DNA of 64,000 bases from Pyrocephalus nanus (Eukaryota > Chordata > Aves > Passeriformes > Tyrannidae): the NCBI GenBank assembly GCA_038380795.1, contig CM076277.1:3129501-3193500 (forward strand), read 5' to 3'. Position 1 is the first letter of the stretch. Each line of letters opens with the position of its first letter. The notes beneath the pieces are model-generated. The model was given only the letters and a program-made list of their open reading frames with translations. It was not told the DNA's origin and ran no database searches. Below are positions 24,800 through 36,679 of this stretch, one piece after another. The position numbers were made by a program, and so were the translations under genes.

Positions 24800-25295
24800 T
24801 GCAGCGCGGCACCATCACGCAAAGCAACATCGAGGCCGCGTTTTAGCAAAGCGCCGTTTTTTTACGCTGTGCTACTTCAGCACCGAGATTGCATCGGGTC
24901 TTGTGAGTAGGCTTTGGAGTGATTAAACTTGCTGCACGCGAAAGGCGGTTATTTGGCAAACCGTCAACACGGCGTAATTGATATTTTAATTACAGCACTA
25001 ATACACACACGCACGCTGCTCACGGCGCTCGCTCCTCCTCGGTGTTACACAAACCGTGCCTTCCGAGCGCCCATCGTCGCTGCCCCGAACGGGCAATATT
25101 TGGAACTGCTGGGAAAGGCAAACCAAACTGTGACCCCAGCGCTTTAAATGGCAGGTGAGGCACAGAGCAAACAAGAGGCAGTGTCTCACCTGACATCTGT
25201 TCCGGGGACAGCTCCGGCAGCGCTCCCTCCCCGTGTGTTTCACGGCTGATAAGGCGGCTCTTGAACCAGTGGGGCTGCCCCGGAGGCAGCGGCTT
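24800..25295. promoter_or_regulatory. CpG-dense intronic patch, candidate regulatory element
   Basis: I count 30 CpG dinucleotides between 24803 and 25092, plus about eight more up to 25295, in surroundings that are strongly CpG-depleted. GC content is only moderate, so this is CpG retention rather than simply GC-rich DNA. It also has TGATATTTTAATTACAGC, an AT-rich homeodomain-type core. Flanks are ordinary intron and a CR1 end. It could be an unmethylated enhancer, an internal promoter or a strongly conserved noncoding element. I see no TOX2-type coding sequence or splice-flanked exon within it. Confidence 0.5.
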
Positions 25296-25664
25296 ATCAG
25301 AGAGATAGTGACCAACTCAAGGAGGGGAAAGGAAAGATTAAGGGGATGAATTTCTATGGAGCAGTTAAGAGGGGGAAGGCAAGGATTGCCACGTGGCACA
25401 GGCACGCTGCTTCACTGAGAGCAGGGGTTACAGCACCTCGGGATGGCATCTCCTGGCTTCTGACCAAGTGATGAGTAGGGGCAGATAAAGACCCTGTTTG
25501 CAGCAGAAAATCAAAAGAGACAACAAGAGACAATTCTACAGCCAGACTTAAACACATACATTGGTTCCTGCTGTGCAAGACCCCTCCAGTGTGGTATTGA
25601 TGCGGTGTTGTTGTGGCATAAAAACCCCACATTTTTTTGCTTTCCTGCATCCCCTTGCTCTGGG

Positions 25665-25706
25665 ACACAGAATACCAGAATGGTTTGGTCTGGAAGGGAC
25701 TTCCTG
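25665..25706 (-). mobile_element. CR1 LINE terminal scrap
   Basis: The scrap has ACACAGAATACCAGAATGG and TTTGGTCTGGAAGGGACTT, the antisense CR1 terminus. Only about 40 bp match. Confidence 0.6.
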
Positions 25707-26312
25707 CCAAGGAGTAGTTCTGCTGCAGGGAGGTGGCTATTGAAGGTTTTCAGGAAAAAAGGCAGGTTCCCATGTGAGATCCCCACCCTGGCAGGTGACA
25801 ATCGCCCTCTCCCAGACCTGGCAGGCCAAGTGACACCTTGCCTTCTTCCTTACCCTTTTTCAGGGAGAAATTCTTGCATTACAAACCAAGGCCCACATCT
25901 GCTTGGCTTCTCAGCTGTCACAACAGTTCCCCGGTGTGAAAGGCGTATCATGACACCTTTCAGGTGTATCATCACTTTCTCATATCTCAGAAACAGGATA
26001 CCCACGGGTGAACCTGGAGACCAGCCACAGGAGCATACTGGTAGGAGCTTGGCCCCTCAGGTTCACTCTTCCCATACACAGCCCAGCCCTCACAAGATCT
26101 GCTGTTATCTGAGCACTCACTGAGCTGGGACCTGAGTGTGACCCAAATCACCCCAGCTATCTCCCAGCAGGGCTTGACAAGAGACCACTCAGAAGTATCT
26201 GTATCAGCCACGTGTAAGGTGGGGTTGCTGCTCCACACAGAGAGCTTGTACTGGTGCTCAGGATGACTGGGAAGATCAGGGAGGGCCTCTCCCACAGGAG
26301 CAGAGAACCTGT

Positions 26313-26985
26313 ATTCATAGAATCATAGAATTGTTTGAGTTGGAAAGGACCATTAAAGGTCATCTAGTTCTAACCCCCTTTCCATGGGCAGGGACACCTT
26401 CCACTAAACCAGGTTACTCCAAGGCCTGTTCCAACCTGGCCTTCAATACTTTCAGGGATGGGGCAGCCACAGCTTCTCTGGGCAACCTGTGCTAGGGCCT
26501 CACCACCCTAATTTTAAATAACTTCTCCCTTTTATCTGATCTATATCAACCCTCTTTTAGTTCAAAACCATCCCCTCTTGTTCTGTTGCAACACACCCTG
26601 ATAAAAAGTGTGTCCCCATCTTTCCTTTAGGCCCTGGAAGGGGCTCCAAGGTCTCCCTGGAGCCTTCTCTTCTCCAGTGAACACCCCCAGCTCTCCCAGC
26701 CTGGCTCCAGAGCAGAAAGGCTCCATCCCTTGGAGCATCTTTGTGGACTCCTCTGGACCTGCTCCAACAGGTCCATGCCCTTCTTACATTGGGGACCCCA
26801 GAGCAGGAGGCAGCTCTGCAGGTGGGGTCTCACCTGAGCAGGGCAGATGGGCAAAATTCCCCCTTCCCCTGCTGCCCACACTGTGGGATCAGCCCAGCAC
26901 AAGGCCAGGACATGTCCAGCCTCTCATCCACCAGCACCTTCTCCCGAGGGCTCCTCTCAGTCTGTTCACCCTCCAGCCTGGGAGA
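26313..26985 (-). mobile_element. CR1 LINE, longer 3' fragment
   Basis: Antisense CR1 of about 670 bp. It has an intact double terminus (TTCATAGAATCATAGAATTG), the CAGCCACAGCTTCTCTGGGC core, GGAAGGGGCTCCAAGGTCTC, CAGGTGGGGTCTCACCTGAG and CTCTCATCCACCAGCACC. It is the mirror of the plus-strand copies ending at 2800 and 6004. Confidence 0.95.
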
Positions 26986-26999
26986 TTCAGCCTGGAATG

Positions 27000-28479
27000 A
27001 CACCATTTGCCCTGACCAGGTACAGCACCAGCACCTGGCCTGCTATTCCCACAGGCATCCACACACTCCAGCTCTGCACTTGGACCTCAGCATCCGCAGT
27101 TGCTCCGAGAGCACGGCCAGGAGCAGCAGCATTCCTGCTCTCCCCGAGCACAGACAGCTCACCACGAGGGCTAAAACTTCAGAAAGTACCTCACCACACA
27201 CGCCCCTTCCTCTGGGAAAGCATGTTTTAAACACACTCGAGAACAATTTACTCTTTGATTGGGAATCTTGTCTCGCAGGTTCCGACCTGGAGTGAAATTT
27301 TATGGCCGAGCGCTCAAGCTCGGGGGGGAGGTGTGGTGGGAAGGGGCTTCCCAGTGAAAATGCCAACAGATACTTAAAGCCAGGAGCATGTGTGGGTGTT
27401 GCTAAATTAAGCTTGCAAGTAGGTGGGGCAAATGCCTTAAACGAGTTTGTGAAGGTAAAATAACGTTCATTAAAAATAGAAAAACAACTGAAAAAATATC
27501 CTTTGTATTCAACTTCACACTCGTACATCATAATGTTCCAGTAAAAGCCCATTTTCCCTTGAGATAATAAAAGAATTGAATTTTTCCTTATCGGTCATCT
27601 ATTTTTCTAGCTAAAGCTATTACTCCCTCTCTGTGGTTGCCAGGCAACAAGAAATATTAATAGCAGCTTTTATTAGCTTAGCTTTAGCAGTGGAGTACCA
27701 GAATGAGAAAATGGAAAACATAAATGTGTTACATAAATCTTTCAACCTTTCAGGGTTTGTGTTAGTCTCTGTTTTCATAATGATTTATTGAAGTGATGGT
27801 TCATTTATGAGAAAAAGGAGTGTGAAATAAGAAAACGGAACATTACCCTGAAGGACTGTTTGAAAATAAATAATTATAGGAGGTGAAGAAAAGCTGTTTA
27901 AAACCATTTTTCTGAGTTTTATAAAATTTAAAAAGACATATTTCTTTCATTTATTGCCTCTGAGAAAAACACTAGCAGGGAATTGCAAACAGGGCTCTGC
28001 TTAATACAAAGAACCCTTCATGTAGGGTTGTGTTATTACTATTTTCCACCAAGGGCTCATGTTTTGGAGTTTAGTTTTTAAATACTAAACCATTAATAAG
28101 CAGAAAGCCAAATTAGTCAAAACTTGAAAGCACACAACACAAAATTGCCACTGTAAACTTATGCAGGACTGAACCATGGGGAACTCTGCAAAGTTTTTGC
28201 TGCTGGTGACCCAACCACCGCTGTTGATATATTTATTTATTCAGGCTCTTTCCAAGAGCATGAACTTGCTCTAAAGGGCACTGCTGCCTGTACATTGCAT
28301 TGGGATATGGATTATTTAAAAAAACTTATTTTAACAGGCAGGTATTCAAAATTAGTGAAATATTGATGTACTGGAAGTTTTTGCTGTTCTGCCTACCAGG
28401 ATTATGGATTTCCAATGACTTAGAGAAACGACTGGCACATCTTACTGAGCTTTTGGGACAAAATCTAACTGAATATAAG
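27000..28479. promoter_or_regulatory. AT-rich block around an X-box, candidate noncoding element
   Basis: From about 27400 to 28480 the intron is AT-rich and repeat-free, with many TTAAA/ATTAA words and short TAATTA-like cores. The X-box palindrome sits inside it. Composition suggests old, possibly conserved, noncoding DNA. No exon seen. Confidence 0.35.
27636..27648. promoter_or_regulatory. RFX-type X-box palindrome
   Basis: GTTGCCAGGCAAC is a perfect 6+1+6 palindrome matching the X-box recognised by RFX winged-helix factors (GTNRCC, short spacer, RGYAAC). It lies in AT-rich repeat-free intron rather than in a CR1. Confidence 0.6.
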
Positions 28480-28689
28480 GGAGATTTTACAGTGAGGGTG
28501 TGCAGGCCCTGGCACAGGTTGCCCAGAGAAGCTGTGGCTGCCCCATCCCTGGGAACATTGTAGGTCAGGTTGGACAGGGCTTGGAGCAACCTGGTTTAGT
28601 GAAAGGTGTCCCTGCCCATAGTATTTGGGTTAGAATGGGATGACCTTAAAAGGCTTCTTCCAACCTAAACCATTCTGGGATTCTGTGAT
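28480..28689 (+). mobile_element. CR1 LINE 3' end
   Basis: Plus-strand CR1 beginning near ATTTTACAGTGAGGGTG, with GGCACAGGTTGCCCAGAGAA at about 28510 and a terminus CATTCTGGGATTCTGTGAT ending at 28689. Confidence 0.95.
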
Positions 28690-30911
28690 CCTCTACTGGG
28701 AAACTCTCCATGCTCACCTGCCACATCTGTAAAGCCACATCCAGCTGTGCTGCCCATCACTGGAAACCATGACTGCCTTCCTAGGGCTATGCATAGACAG
28801 GTTCCACAGCTAACTGGATATCTCTCATTTTACAGAATGGATGCGCTTTTTGCCATTGAAGATTTTTAATGGTTTTCAAATAATCTGTTTCCAGTCAACA
28901 AAGAGAAACTAAGAACTTTCAGGCTCTGGCTGCAGCATTTTTGCCCTTGCACCAGCTCGCTGTGAGCAGGAAGAAGTCACCCCACTGGGCTCAGGGAAGT
29001 GTTAGTGCAGTTGTGGTGAGCTCCAGGCAGGGTTGTCCCCTTGACCTGGAGCTCCTGGCTCCCCCCAGCCCAGCACTGTCCCACCTGATGAGCAGAGACA
29101 CCCCCAGCTTGGTCGCTATTTAATATTTATGGAAATATGTTTGCACTGCGTTGGAGATTCCCGAGCTCTGACCTTGATCGGCCTTTGTTTCTGTCAAATA
29201 TGTTCTGCCAAATCCGCTCTGAAATCTCATTTATTCGCAGCAGCTCCTTAACCCAGAGGGCCCCCACCTCACCACTGATCCACAGCATGTCTCTGCCCCC
29301 TGCCCTGCTTCCCCCATGCCCCCAGATCCATCCCCAGCCCAGCAGGACTCCCTGTGGATCCCTGGAGGGCTCAGCAGCTGCTTGTCCACACTGCTGGGAT
29401 GGTCACAGTGGGCAAAGTCATTCTCTTCCCAAGAAAAACAATTTTTTCCTGAATATTTCCATTTCTCAGTGACAGTTACATCTCTCCTATTTCCTTTCCG
29501 TCCTGCCACTCCTCTTCTTTCCTTCCTCTTTTCCCAGAGCAAAAGAGAGGCCAGTTGAAAAAAAAAAAATCCACTGTAGTAAGAATTTTCTGTTTGTTTC
29601 TTGTCACTACATAAAAAAATAACAAGTTTTTCCCAAACAAGACAGTCCTGCCTCCTCCCCAGCCTCCCCACATCCCCTTCTACAGGTCCTCCACACTGTA
29701 TCATGTGCCATTCCTTGTCCATCCATTCTTGCTTCCCTTCTCTCCAGCTCCCTGCACCCCACATCAGTGACTGAAAACTCCCTCAACTTCCAAAAACTCA
29801 TGGAAAAAAAAAAAAAAAGAGAAATAAAGTGAGAGAAACAGCAGTGAAGAACCACGTTATGGAAATGCAGAGCTGGCCCATGGGCAGAGCAAAGTGTGCA
29901 GAGGCAGATGGTGTGGAGGGTGCTCTGGAGGATGATAGTGAGGGGGTAAAGAAACACAGAAGGGATGGTGGATTTGGGTTTTCCCCATCAGGGCGCAGCT
30001 GCTGTGCTTGAACAAGGGGCTCCAGCTCCTGACAGCCCCGTGGGTGGACTGGAAAGAGGAGTGGGGTCTGGCACACAGCGAATCCACCTCCACTCTCCAG
30101 CTCCCACCCTGCCATGGGAATTTCTGTGCTGAGTTGGTCACCTCCATAGTGGGAGCAGCAGCCTATCCCTTGCAGAGGCACTGGGAGGCTTAATGCATTT
30201 CGAGGGTAACATCAGGACATCCCAGGACAAGAGGCACATCACAGGGGACAGCAACCTGCACCTGTATTTTATTTATTTACTTCTGAGCTCTTAAAGAAAG
30301 TTCCAATCCTGTGGCTCTCTGGCAGTAAAGGACTCACCTCTTTCTAGCAGCTTGAGATTTTTTTTTCACGAGGATGCCTTAAAAAAACCCCAAGGCTCAG
30401 GTTACATTTTTAGAGCAAAGGTCTGACCAATGTCTAAATATTTTACGTGGAATTGCTTGTCATTTGTCACCGTATTCAAACCAAAAGACATGGCAGCCAA
30501 GGCAGGAAACAGCTGTGTATGCAAAAATCTGTATGAACTACAGCAAGGAGCAGGAGAGAGGAGAGAGGCTCCAGCTCCAGCATTTGCATGAGCAACGTTG
30601 GTGCTGGAACAAAGACAAAACCTCCCCAGGCTGAGCTGCCTGCTCTGTGCTCGGGCAATGCTTGGCCCCAGACTGGCTTCCCATCACTACCCGTGTGGCA
30701 ATGAATCCTCTCCTTTTGGAAGCGTTGGCAAACAAGCCCCCTTCTTGCTGTGGGGGTTTCCTGCTGCAAACACCCACCTGGTGATGGGTGGTGAGTGACT
30801 TTAGCAGGGTTGGAGCACGTCGTGTGCCCTGTGCCATCAGACTCACTTCTGGCTTCATGGGGACACCACCCCCTGAGCTATGGCTTGACAGGAGTGTGGG
30901 CAGGAGGTAAA
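28690..30911. other. Intronic stretch with A-rich homopolymers
   Basis: Unique intron with an A12 run at 29558-29569 and an A15 run at 29804-29818. Pyrimidine-rich patches lie at 29480-29540 and 29640-29760. No gene recognised. Confidence 0.5.
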
Positions 30912-31235
30912 GAATCACAGAATGGTTTGGAAGGGAACTTAAAGACCATCTAGTTCCACTCCTCTGACATGGGAAGGGACACTTTTCACTTGACCACCTT
31001 TCTCCAAGCTCCGTCCAACCTGGCCTTGGACACTTCCAGGGATCCAGGGGCAGCCACAGCTTCTCTGGGCAACCTGTGCCAGGACCTCATCACCCTCACA
31101 GGGGAGAATTCCTTCCCAATATCCCATCTAACCCTGCCTTCTGTCAGTTTGAAGCCATTCCCCCTTGTCCTGTCGCTCCATGCCCTTGTCCAAGTTCCCT
31201 CTCCAGCTCCCTTGGAGCCCCTTTAGGTACTGCAA
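30912..31235 (-). mobile_element. CR1 LINE 3' fragment
   Basis: Antisense CR1. AATCACAGAATGGTTTGGAA, GCCACAGCTTCTCTGGGCAA, AATATCCCATCTAACCCTGC and GGAGCCCCTTTAGGTACTGC are in the expected order. Confidence 0.95.
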
Positions 31236-33177
31236 GGTGTTGTAGGGTATTAACCAGATGAGTTTAAAATCTGCTCTCTCTCCAGGGTTTTACTGTGTCC
31301 TCATGGGCATGTGCTGCTCTCTTCAGCACTAACAGGAGCTGTAGGTGGGCTATGGGACTAACTCTGCCATTGTGGGCTGGTGCTGGAGGAAGGGGAGACT
31401 CAATCCCCCACCCAAGAGGGAATAGAAGGTGTCACTTTTCAGCAGGAAAAAATGCTTTGGCAGGAGAGTAAGGCAGGATTTAATTCTGACCTAAAATCAG
31501 CTCCCTCCCTGGTCTCTTCCCTTTGCTGCCAGGACCTCTGAAGATGTATTACAGCTCCGAGGGTTTCCACTCAAAACCAAACAGTTTCAATTCACTATTG
31601 GCTGGGAAATTCAGGGTTCAATGGATTTTTTTTTTTTATTTTCGTGGTAAGGGGCAAACAAATCTTAATCTCTCTATTCTACTTTTACAGCCCACTAAGT
31701 CCCCTTCTGATCTTCTCTGGCTCAGTCCTGATTTATTGTCACCACACTGCATTTGTAAAACAGTACCATAAAGTAAGAAAGAGAACATTTCCCAAGGACT
31801 ACTCCAAAATAAATTATTTCAGAGGTAGGGAAGCTGCTTAATAAATCCCCCGATTCTTTTTTCTTTAGGTATTTTAGAAAGTGATTTATAAGTGCAATAT
31901 CACCTCCAAAAATGAGACAATCAACACAGGATAAAATTATCGTGTTATGAAAATAGGGGTCAGGCAAAGGGGCTGTGCTTTAAATTAAACCAGGGAAAAA
32001 TATTTCAGCTGAAATTGACTCTTTTTGTCTCAGAAATGAATGTTTTAATCACCTAAGAACCTAGAAGCTAACACAGAGCCCTAAGTAATATTTAATTCCA
32101 TAGAAATATGCCTCTGTTCAATACCGATGGGCAGAACATGATATTTTTCTTAAACACACCAACAATGAAACTTGGAGACTCATCAGGACTTTAGAAAGCC
32201 TTGGGATTTTCCTAGACTAAGAGATAATATCCCATATAAATATTTAAATATCACTACCTTTCAGACCATTATCTAGTCAAGCAATCAACACCAAGCTCTC
32301 CCCAGCCAGGCAGGGGCAGCCTCCCAGCCACGTTCTTTAAGTCAAATTAACTCTGTTTGATATCGATGCCGCCCAAAATCAATGATCTGAGAGAGGAACA
32401 ACGTCGAAACCCAACCACAGGGCTAAATCTGCTAAAGAGGAAAGTGGTACTAAACAGCAGCAGTGTTAATTCAGTGTCACTGTCAAAATCGAGTCACAGC
32501 CTCTCCTCGGCGCTGCTGATGCAGAAGCATCGTAAGGTCTAATTAGCCCTGAAGTTTCTTCCCATAGCTGCATTTTACTTCATTATTCCTGCCTTGTTTA
32601 TCCCTACAGATGAGTCATTTGAAACTTCCCAGGGTATCCCCTTGCCACGGCGTGAGCCAAGAGGCAATTTGAGCTTGCGAGTGCAAGAAGGGATCTTGTT
32701 CCCCTTGACATCAATAGCACAGCTTTCCCTCCAGGGAGCATCCATGCTCCTCCTGCTGATGCCACCGGGGCCACCCTGGCAGCAGGACACAGGGATGAAG
32801 AGAAAGGATGCAGGGCTATGGACCCCAGGCTTTGGCTGGTCACATTCCCATGGGGGATGGAGCACGTGCACCTCGCTTGGTTCAGGGAGGATGTCAAAAA
32901 CACAGAGGGAAGAAAACAACCTTCCCCTGCTCTTGAGTGGTTCATGAGGCTCAGGAAGACACCAAACTGGAAACATAGAATTGACACCATGTGCATGGCC
33001 ACGCAGCTGACTCCAGTCTCTGCCACTGCACCCCGGCCTTGGTGGGCAGCACCACAGAGCTGCCAACCCCCTCAGGCAAACAGCTCACCACCGACACCCT
33101 TCCACGCTCAGTCGACACATAACGCAAAATATAGAGCAGCTTTGACTGAAAGACAGTAAGAGGGGAAAGGCACTGAC
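31236..33177. promoter_or_regulatory. Intron flank of the 246-nt exon with candidate noncoding elements
   Basis: Repeat-free. AT-rich parts lie at 31800-32280. The stretch 32340-32560 keeps several CpG (GATATCGATGCCGCCC, CCTCGGCGCTGCTG) next to GTCTAATTAGCCC, a composition often seen in conserved noncoding elements. The donor-proximal 500 bp shows no additional exon. Confidence 0.35.
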
Positions 33178-33423
33178 CGTGGGTAGCTGGCTGGAGAGGA
33201 GATGCCCATCCTGACTCAACATGTTGGAGACCATGATGGCCGGCAGGTCCATGTTCTGGTAGGGGTAGGCTGGGATCAGGCTGTTGGGAGGGAGGCTGTG
33301 GCACAGGGAGTGATATCCAGTTTCGTGGTCCACCAAGTGCAGGAGGGAAGGGTCGGGGAGATTGGGAGGCGTTATGGGAGGGATCTCGTAGTCCTCGTTG
33401 TTTTCATTCTGGCTGTTGTACGT
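33178..33423 (-). CDS. TOX2: TOX2 coding exon, N-terminal region (82 codons)
   Basis: TOX2 is a nuclear HMG-box transcription factor of the TOX/TOX2/TOX3/TOX4 family. This exon encodes part of the N-terminal regulatory region, before the nuclear localisation signal and HMG box. On the minus strand the exon reads TYNSQNENNEDYEIPPITPP at its start, contains GYHSLCHSL, MDLPAIMVSNML and QDGHLLSSQLPT, and ends after the T. The EIPPITPP motif is shared by the family; the NNEDY and AIMVSNML wording is what I recall for TOX2 rather than TOX or TOX3. The acceptor is a pyrimidine-rich tract ending CATTTCAG, with the AG at 33425-33424. The donor is ACG|GTCAGT, with the GT at 33177-33176. Both boundaries fall between codons (phase 0) and there is no internal stop. 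Open reading continues past the donor but loses resemblance to the family. The next exon should begin with the segment that leads to the HMG box; I could not find it to the left. Confidence 0.95.
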
Positions 33424-33928
33424 CTGAAATGCGAGAAAGACATTTTGCAACGTGTCATTGCCCCGCTGCTTCGGCAAAGAAAATGATTATTTGTGAAAGG
33501 AACACAAAAGCATATTCCAGTGAAAATGGTTTTGTTGTGATAAAAAGGGTAACTCGAGCTCTGGTTGTAACTAGGTAGGAGCCAGGGCACAAGTGTGGCA
33601 GTGCTGCACCACCATCCGTCAGGGATGGATCCTCACACACCTCAGATCCACTTAGGTCATCCCCTTGCTTCCCTCATCCCTCTTGTACATCTTTAACTTG
33701 CCAAAACGCCAGCAGAAACTTCCATGCCTGGACCACAGCCAGGCCAGTGATGTTTGCAGTGCCATAACCATGGAGGAGCTGCTTCCCAACCAGCTGAGGT
33801 ATTTGTAAGTCAAAGCCTCTCTCTGGGCACCCGGCTCAGCTCTTACACTACCTGTAGTTGGTATTTTTAAGAGTTTTTATGAGAATTTAATCTGTAGAAA
33901 TAACAATTACTTGGGAACAATACTGAAA

Positions 33929-34190
33929 GAATCATGGAATGATTTGGGTTGGAAAGGACTTTATATCTCACTTAGTTCCAAACCCCCTGCCATGGGCAGG
34001 GACACCTTCCCCTAAAAAGATTGGTCCCAACCTCATTCAACACTTCCATGGATGGGGCAGCCACAGCTTCTCTGGGCTACCTGTGCCAGGGCCTCATGGC
34101 CTTCGTAGTAAAGAATTTTCCCTTAATATCTTACTCTTCCTCCTCTCTGTTTAAAGCCATTCCCTCTTGTCCTAATTCCTGCTGAGTCCT
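33929..34190 (-). mobile_element. CR1 LINE 3' fragment
   Basis: Antisense CR1 about 500 bp upstream of the 246-nt TOX2 exon in gene orientation. AATCATGGAATGATTTGGGT, GGCAGGGACACCTTCCCC and AGCCACAGCTTCTCTGGGCT are visible. The outer part is diverged. Confidence 0.93.
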
Positions 34191-36679
34191 CAAAAACTCC
34201 AGCATGGAAGCTACAGCCAGGGAGGGAGATTTGCAAACACAGCCATCACTTGTTAAAAAATCCTTTAAAGGAAGCCTGCATGACTTCACCACACATGGAG
34301 ATTTGTCCTTCCTTGTATCCTCTTCCAAATTTCATCTGGAGAAGTGTTCCCTCACCTCCCTACCAACGCTGCCTCGAGGTGACACGAACACACAGAGATG
34401 TCAGTACTCCGTCTGCTCCCCATGTTTTCTGGAGGCTTGTTTACTTCTAAGCGTTCCAATTTATATAAAGAATATGTTATTGCACCTGTGCAATCGTTTT
34501 CACTTCAGACAAAAACATATTTGCTTCATAATGTAAGTGTGAATCTATCCAAAATTATTAATTATCAATGCAGAATATAACGAGTCTCTGGCAGAGGAGG
34601 CTGATTCTAAACATCTACTGTTTCACATATTATTATAGCATATGAAATTCTGATTAGCCATAGTATTATACACATGGATTTTAAGCTAAATTTCCCTGAT
34701 CACCTAGTTTCATGGTTGGATTTTGACTTAATACTTGATTTAAGAGCAAAACCCCAGATGTTAAAAAAAACAGTTAAGCACCGTAAGCTTTATTAATCCA
34801 TTGTCCCAGAGCTCACCCTCAGATTCCCGCTCTTCATCACCCCAGAGTGTGGGGAGAAAGCCCTTAATAAAATAAAATAAAGCCCATATTTAACCAGAAC
34901 ACAGAAGTCAGTGGGAGAGGCAGGAGAGAGCAAGGGGAGATCCGTGGGTTGGTGAGAGGGCATTGCCAGGGACAGCCGTGGCTCTGTGAGGTGTCAGAGT
35001 AGGGGATCGCTCCTGCCTCACCCCAAAACTGGAGCTGGCAGCATCTTGTTGGAACAAGATGATCTCTAAGTTCCCTTCCAACTCAAACCTTTTGATGATT
35101 CAAGAGCAGCTACTGCATATCTGACCAGAACCTTCATGTTTGCCTGAGATTCCCACCAGCTGCAGGGAAACAAGAGCATGCCAGAAACACAAGACAGAGC
35201 CTGGGCCCTGATAGCTCTGTCCCAACTGTTATTGTTCAGGGGAAATTCAAGCCAGCTTCTGTCTAACAGTGCTATTAGAGAGAGAAGGCAGTAGGCTGAG
35301 GGGATGTACACAACAGCAGACAGATAGATCCCATTTAATACATCTGGTAGCAAGGTTTCCATTTGGGCTGTGCTCCTCGAGGTACTCCGATTCTTTCCCA
35401 GTTATTTAAGAGGATTTCACTCCATGCTTTACAGAAAGGGATTTAAATAAATCATCACACAGCAAACTTGTTCCTCCAACTGGTTTATTTTGGTATCAGG
35501 TATATAAGCAAGTGGCTTTGCTGTGCTTAACTAAATTATGTAAAACCCACTCAAAGTTTCCTAAAGCTCTCTTCAAAACTATGAGTTCCTTGTGTTGCTG
35601 CAGAGCAGCTCACCCAGGGGCTTTGAGGTGGTTTTGCAGGGAGTGCCAAAGGCCTGCCACCCTGCTCACCCCCTGGCACGTTTCTGCCTCTGTTCTATTC
35701 AACCCAGGGGAAAAAAAAAAACAAAACACAAAGAGAAAGAAAAAAGACCTGTTTAAATCACAAAGCTTTCCAAACAGCTACAGCATTTTGCAGACGTATC
35801 AAAATTACAATCAAAGCTGTACACAATCAAAATCAGATTAGACAATATCCAATCAACATAATCAGACTCGGCGCCTGCCAGCTTTCACACCCCGTCGCTA
35901 CCGACAGTTTTCCAAAGCAAGCCGCCTTCACTCTATGTGTGTTTTAAATAGATGGCTAGAAAGATAAGGAAGGGAGATGAGGCAGATAGGCACTTGGAAG
36001 GCTGGGGAAAGGGAGTGATTTATTGTCACACACAGTGTCTACTGATGACGCCCCCACCCCCACGAAGGGTGGTCTCACAAAGCCACCTCTCAAAGCCCTC
36101 TGCAGTAACACCCGACGCTCCCTTCCACCACCGTGTGGGCCACGCAGCAGATTATATTTTCCATTCTTATGTTAATTTGAATGAAATTCAACAGCCAATT
36201 ATGCGTTATAAGGATACATTACAAATTAGATTAGTGAGCTGGTCTGGACCCATTCATCCCACCAGGACTGCAAATGTGACTGCAGAGCAGCTCGTGCTGC
36301 TGAATGGCTGCCCAGCACGGGGCACAAAAAAAAAAGCACGGGAGATCTGGGATTTTCCACTGTCAAACAGATGACAGTTGTTGTGATTACACATTATTCC
36401 TCTTCAAATTAAAACACTGAAATCAGCCGAAACAACGAGCCTCCTCTTGCAAAGCCTCTCGCGGCTCGCGCTGCCGGGCACATGGGTGGTACTTGGAGTG
36501 GCAACCCCCTGCCTCAGCCTGCAGAGGGATGGAGATACAGGATGGAGTCAAGAACCACTCAGAGAGGGGGCAGTTCCCCTTTTCTGAGTCCCTCCTTGCC
36601 CTCAGCCCCCTGAGCAGCTCTGTGCCCCAGCTAGAGGGGCTGTGTGGGACCAAACTGCCCTGAGCGCAGCCCCAGGGTT
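34191..36679. promoter_or_regulatory. Intronic stretch with AT-rich candidate noncoding blocks
   Basis: AT-rich repeat-poor DNA at 34440-34800. A mixed block at 35840-36420 keeps CpG (ACTCGGCGCCTGCC, CCCGTCGCTACCGACAG) beside AACAGCCAATTATGCGTTAT. Conservation is plausible but untested. No exon recognised. Confidence 0.35.
35045..35101 (+). mobile_element. CR1 LINE terminal fragment
   Basis: The plus-strand terminus has GGAACAAGATGATCTCTAAG, CCCTTCCAACTCAAACC and a decayed GATGATTCA end. Only about 57 bp. Confidence 0.85.

Larger units (their letters stand above)
1..33177 (-). other. TOX2: TOX2 intron downstream of the 246-nt exon (partial)
   Basis: Minus-strand intron beginning at the GTCAGT donor at 33177. 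Its acceptor is not in the window, so it is at least 33.2 kb long. I looked on the minus strand for the next exon (a QEM... start and an SPSPPGSKSATPSPSS-like serine/proline segment) and for the lysine-rich and HMG-box coding, and found none. It holds CR1 fragments, simple repeats and candidate noncoding elements listed separately. No independent gene is recognisable inside it. Confidence 0.8.

Noticed and set aside
24800..25295. CpG patch as the TOX2 first exon or promoter
   Set aside because: It lies downstream of both recognised exons in gene orientation and has no MDV-type start or matching splice donor. An internal promoter remains possible and is reported as a finding.
26741..27295. Plus-strand open frame of 184 codons
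   Set aside because: Begins in antisense CR1 sequence; the extension is low-complexity proline/serine text without family features.
33085..33477. Treating the whole minus-strand open frame around the TOX2 exon as coding
   Set aside because: Family similarity begins exactly after the CATTTCAG acceptor and ends exactly at the GTCAGT donor. The flanking codons are intron.
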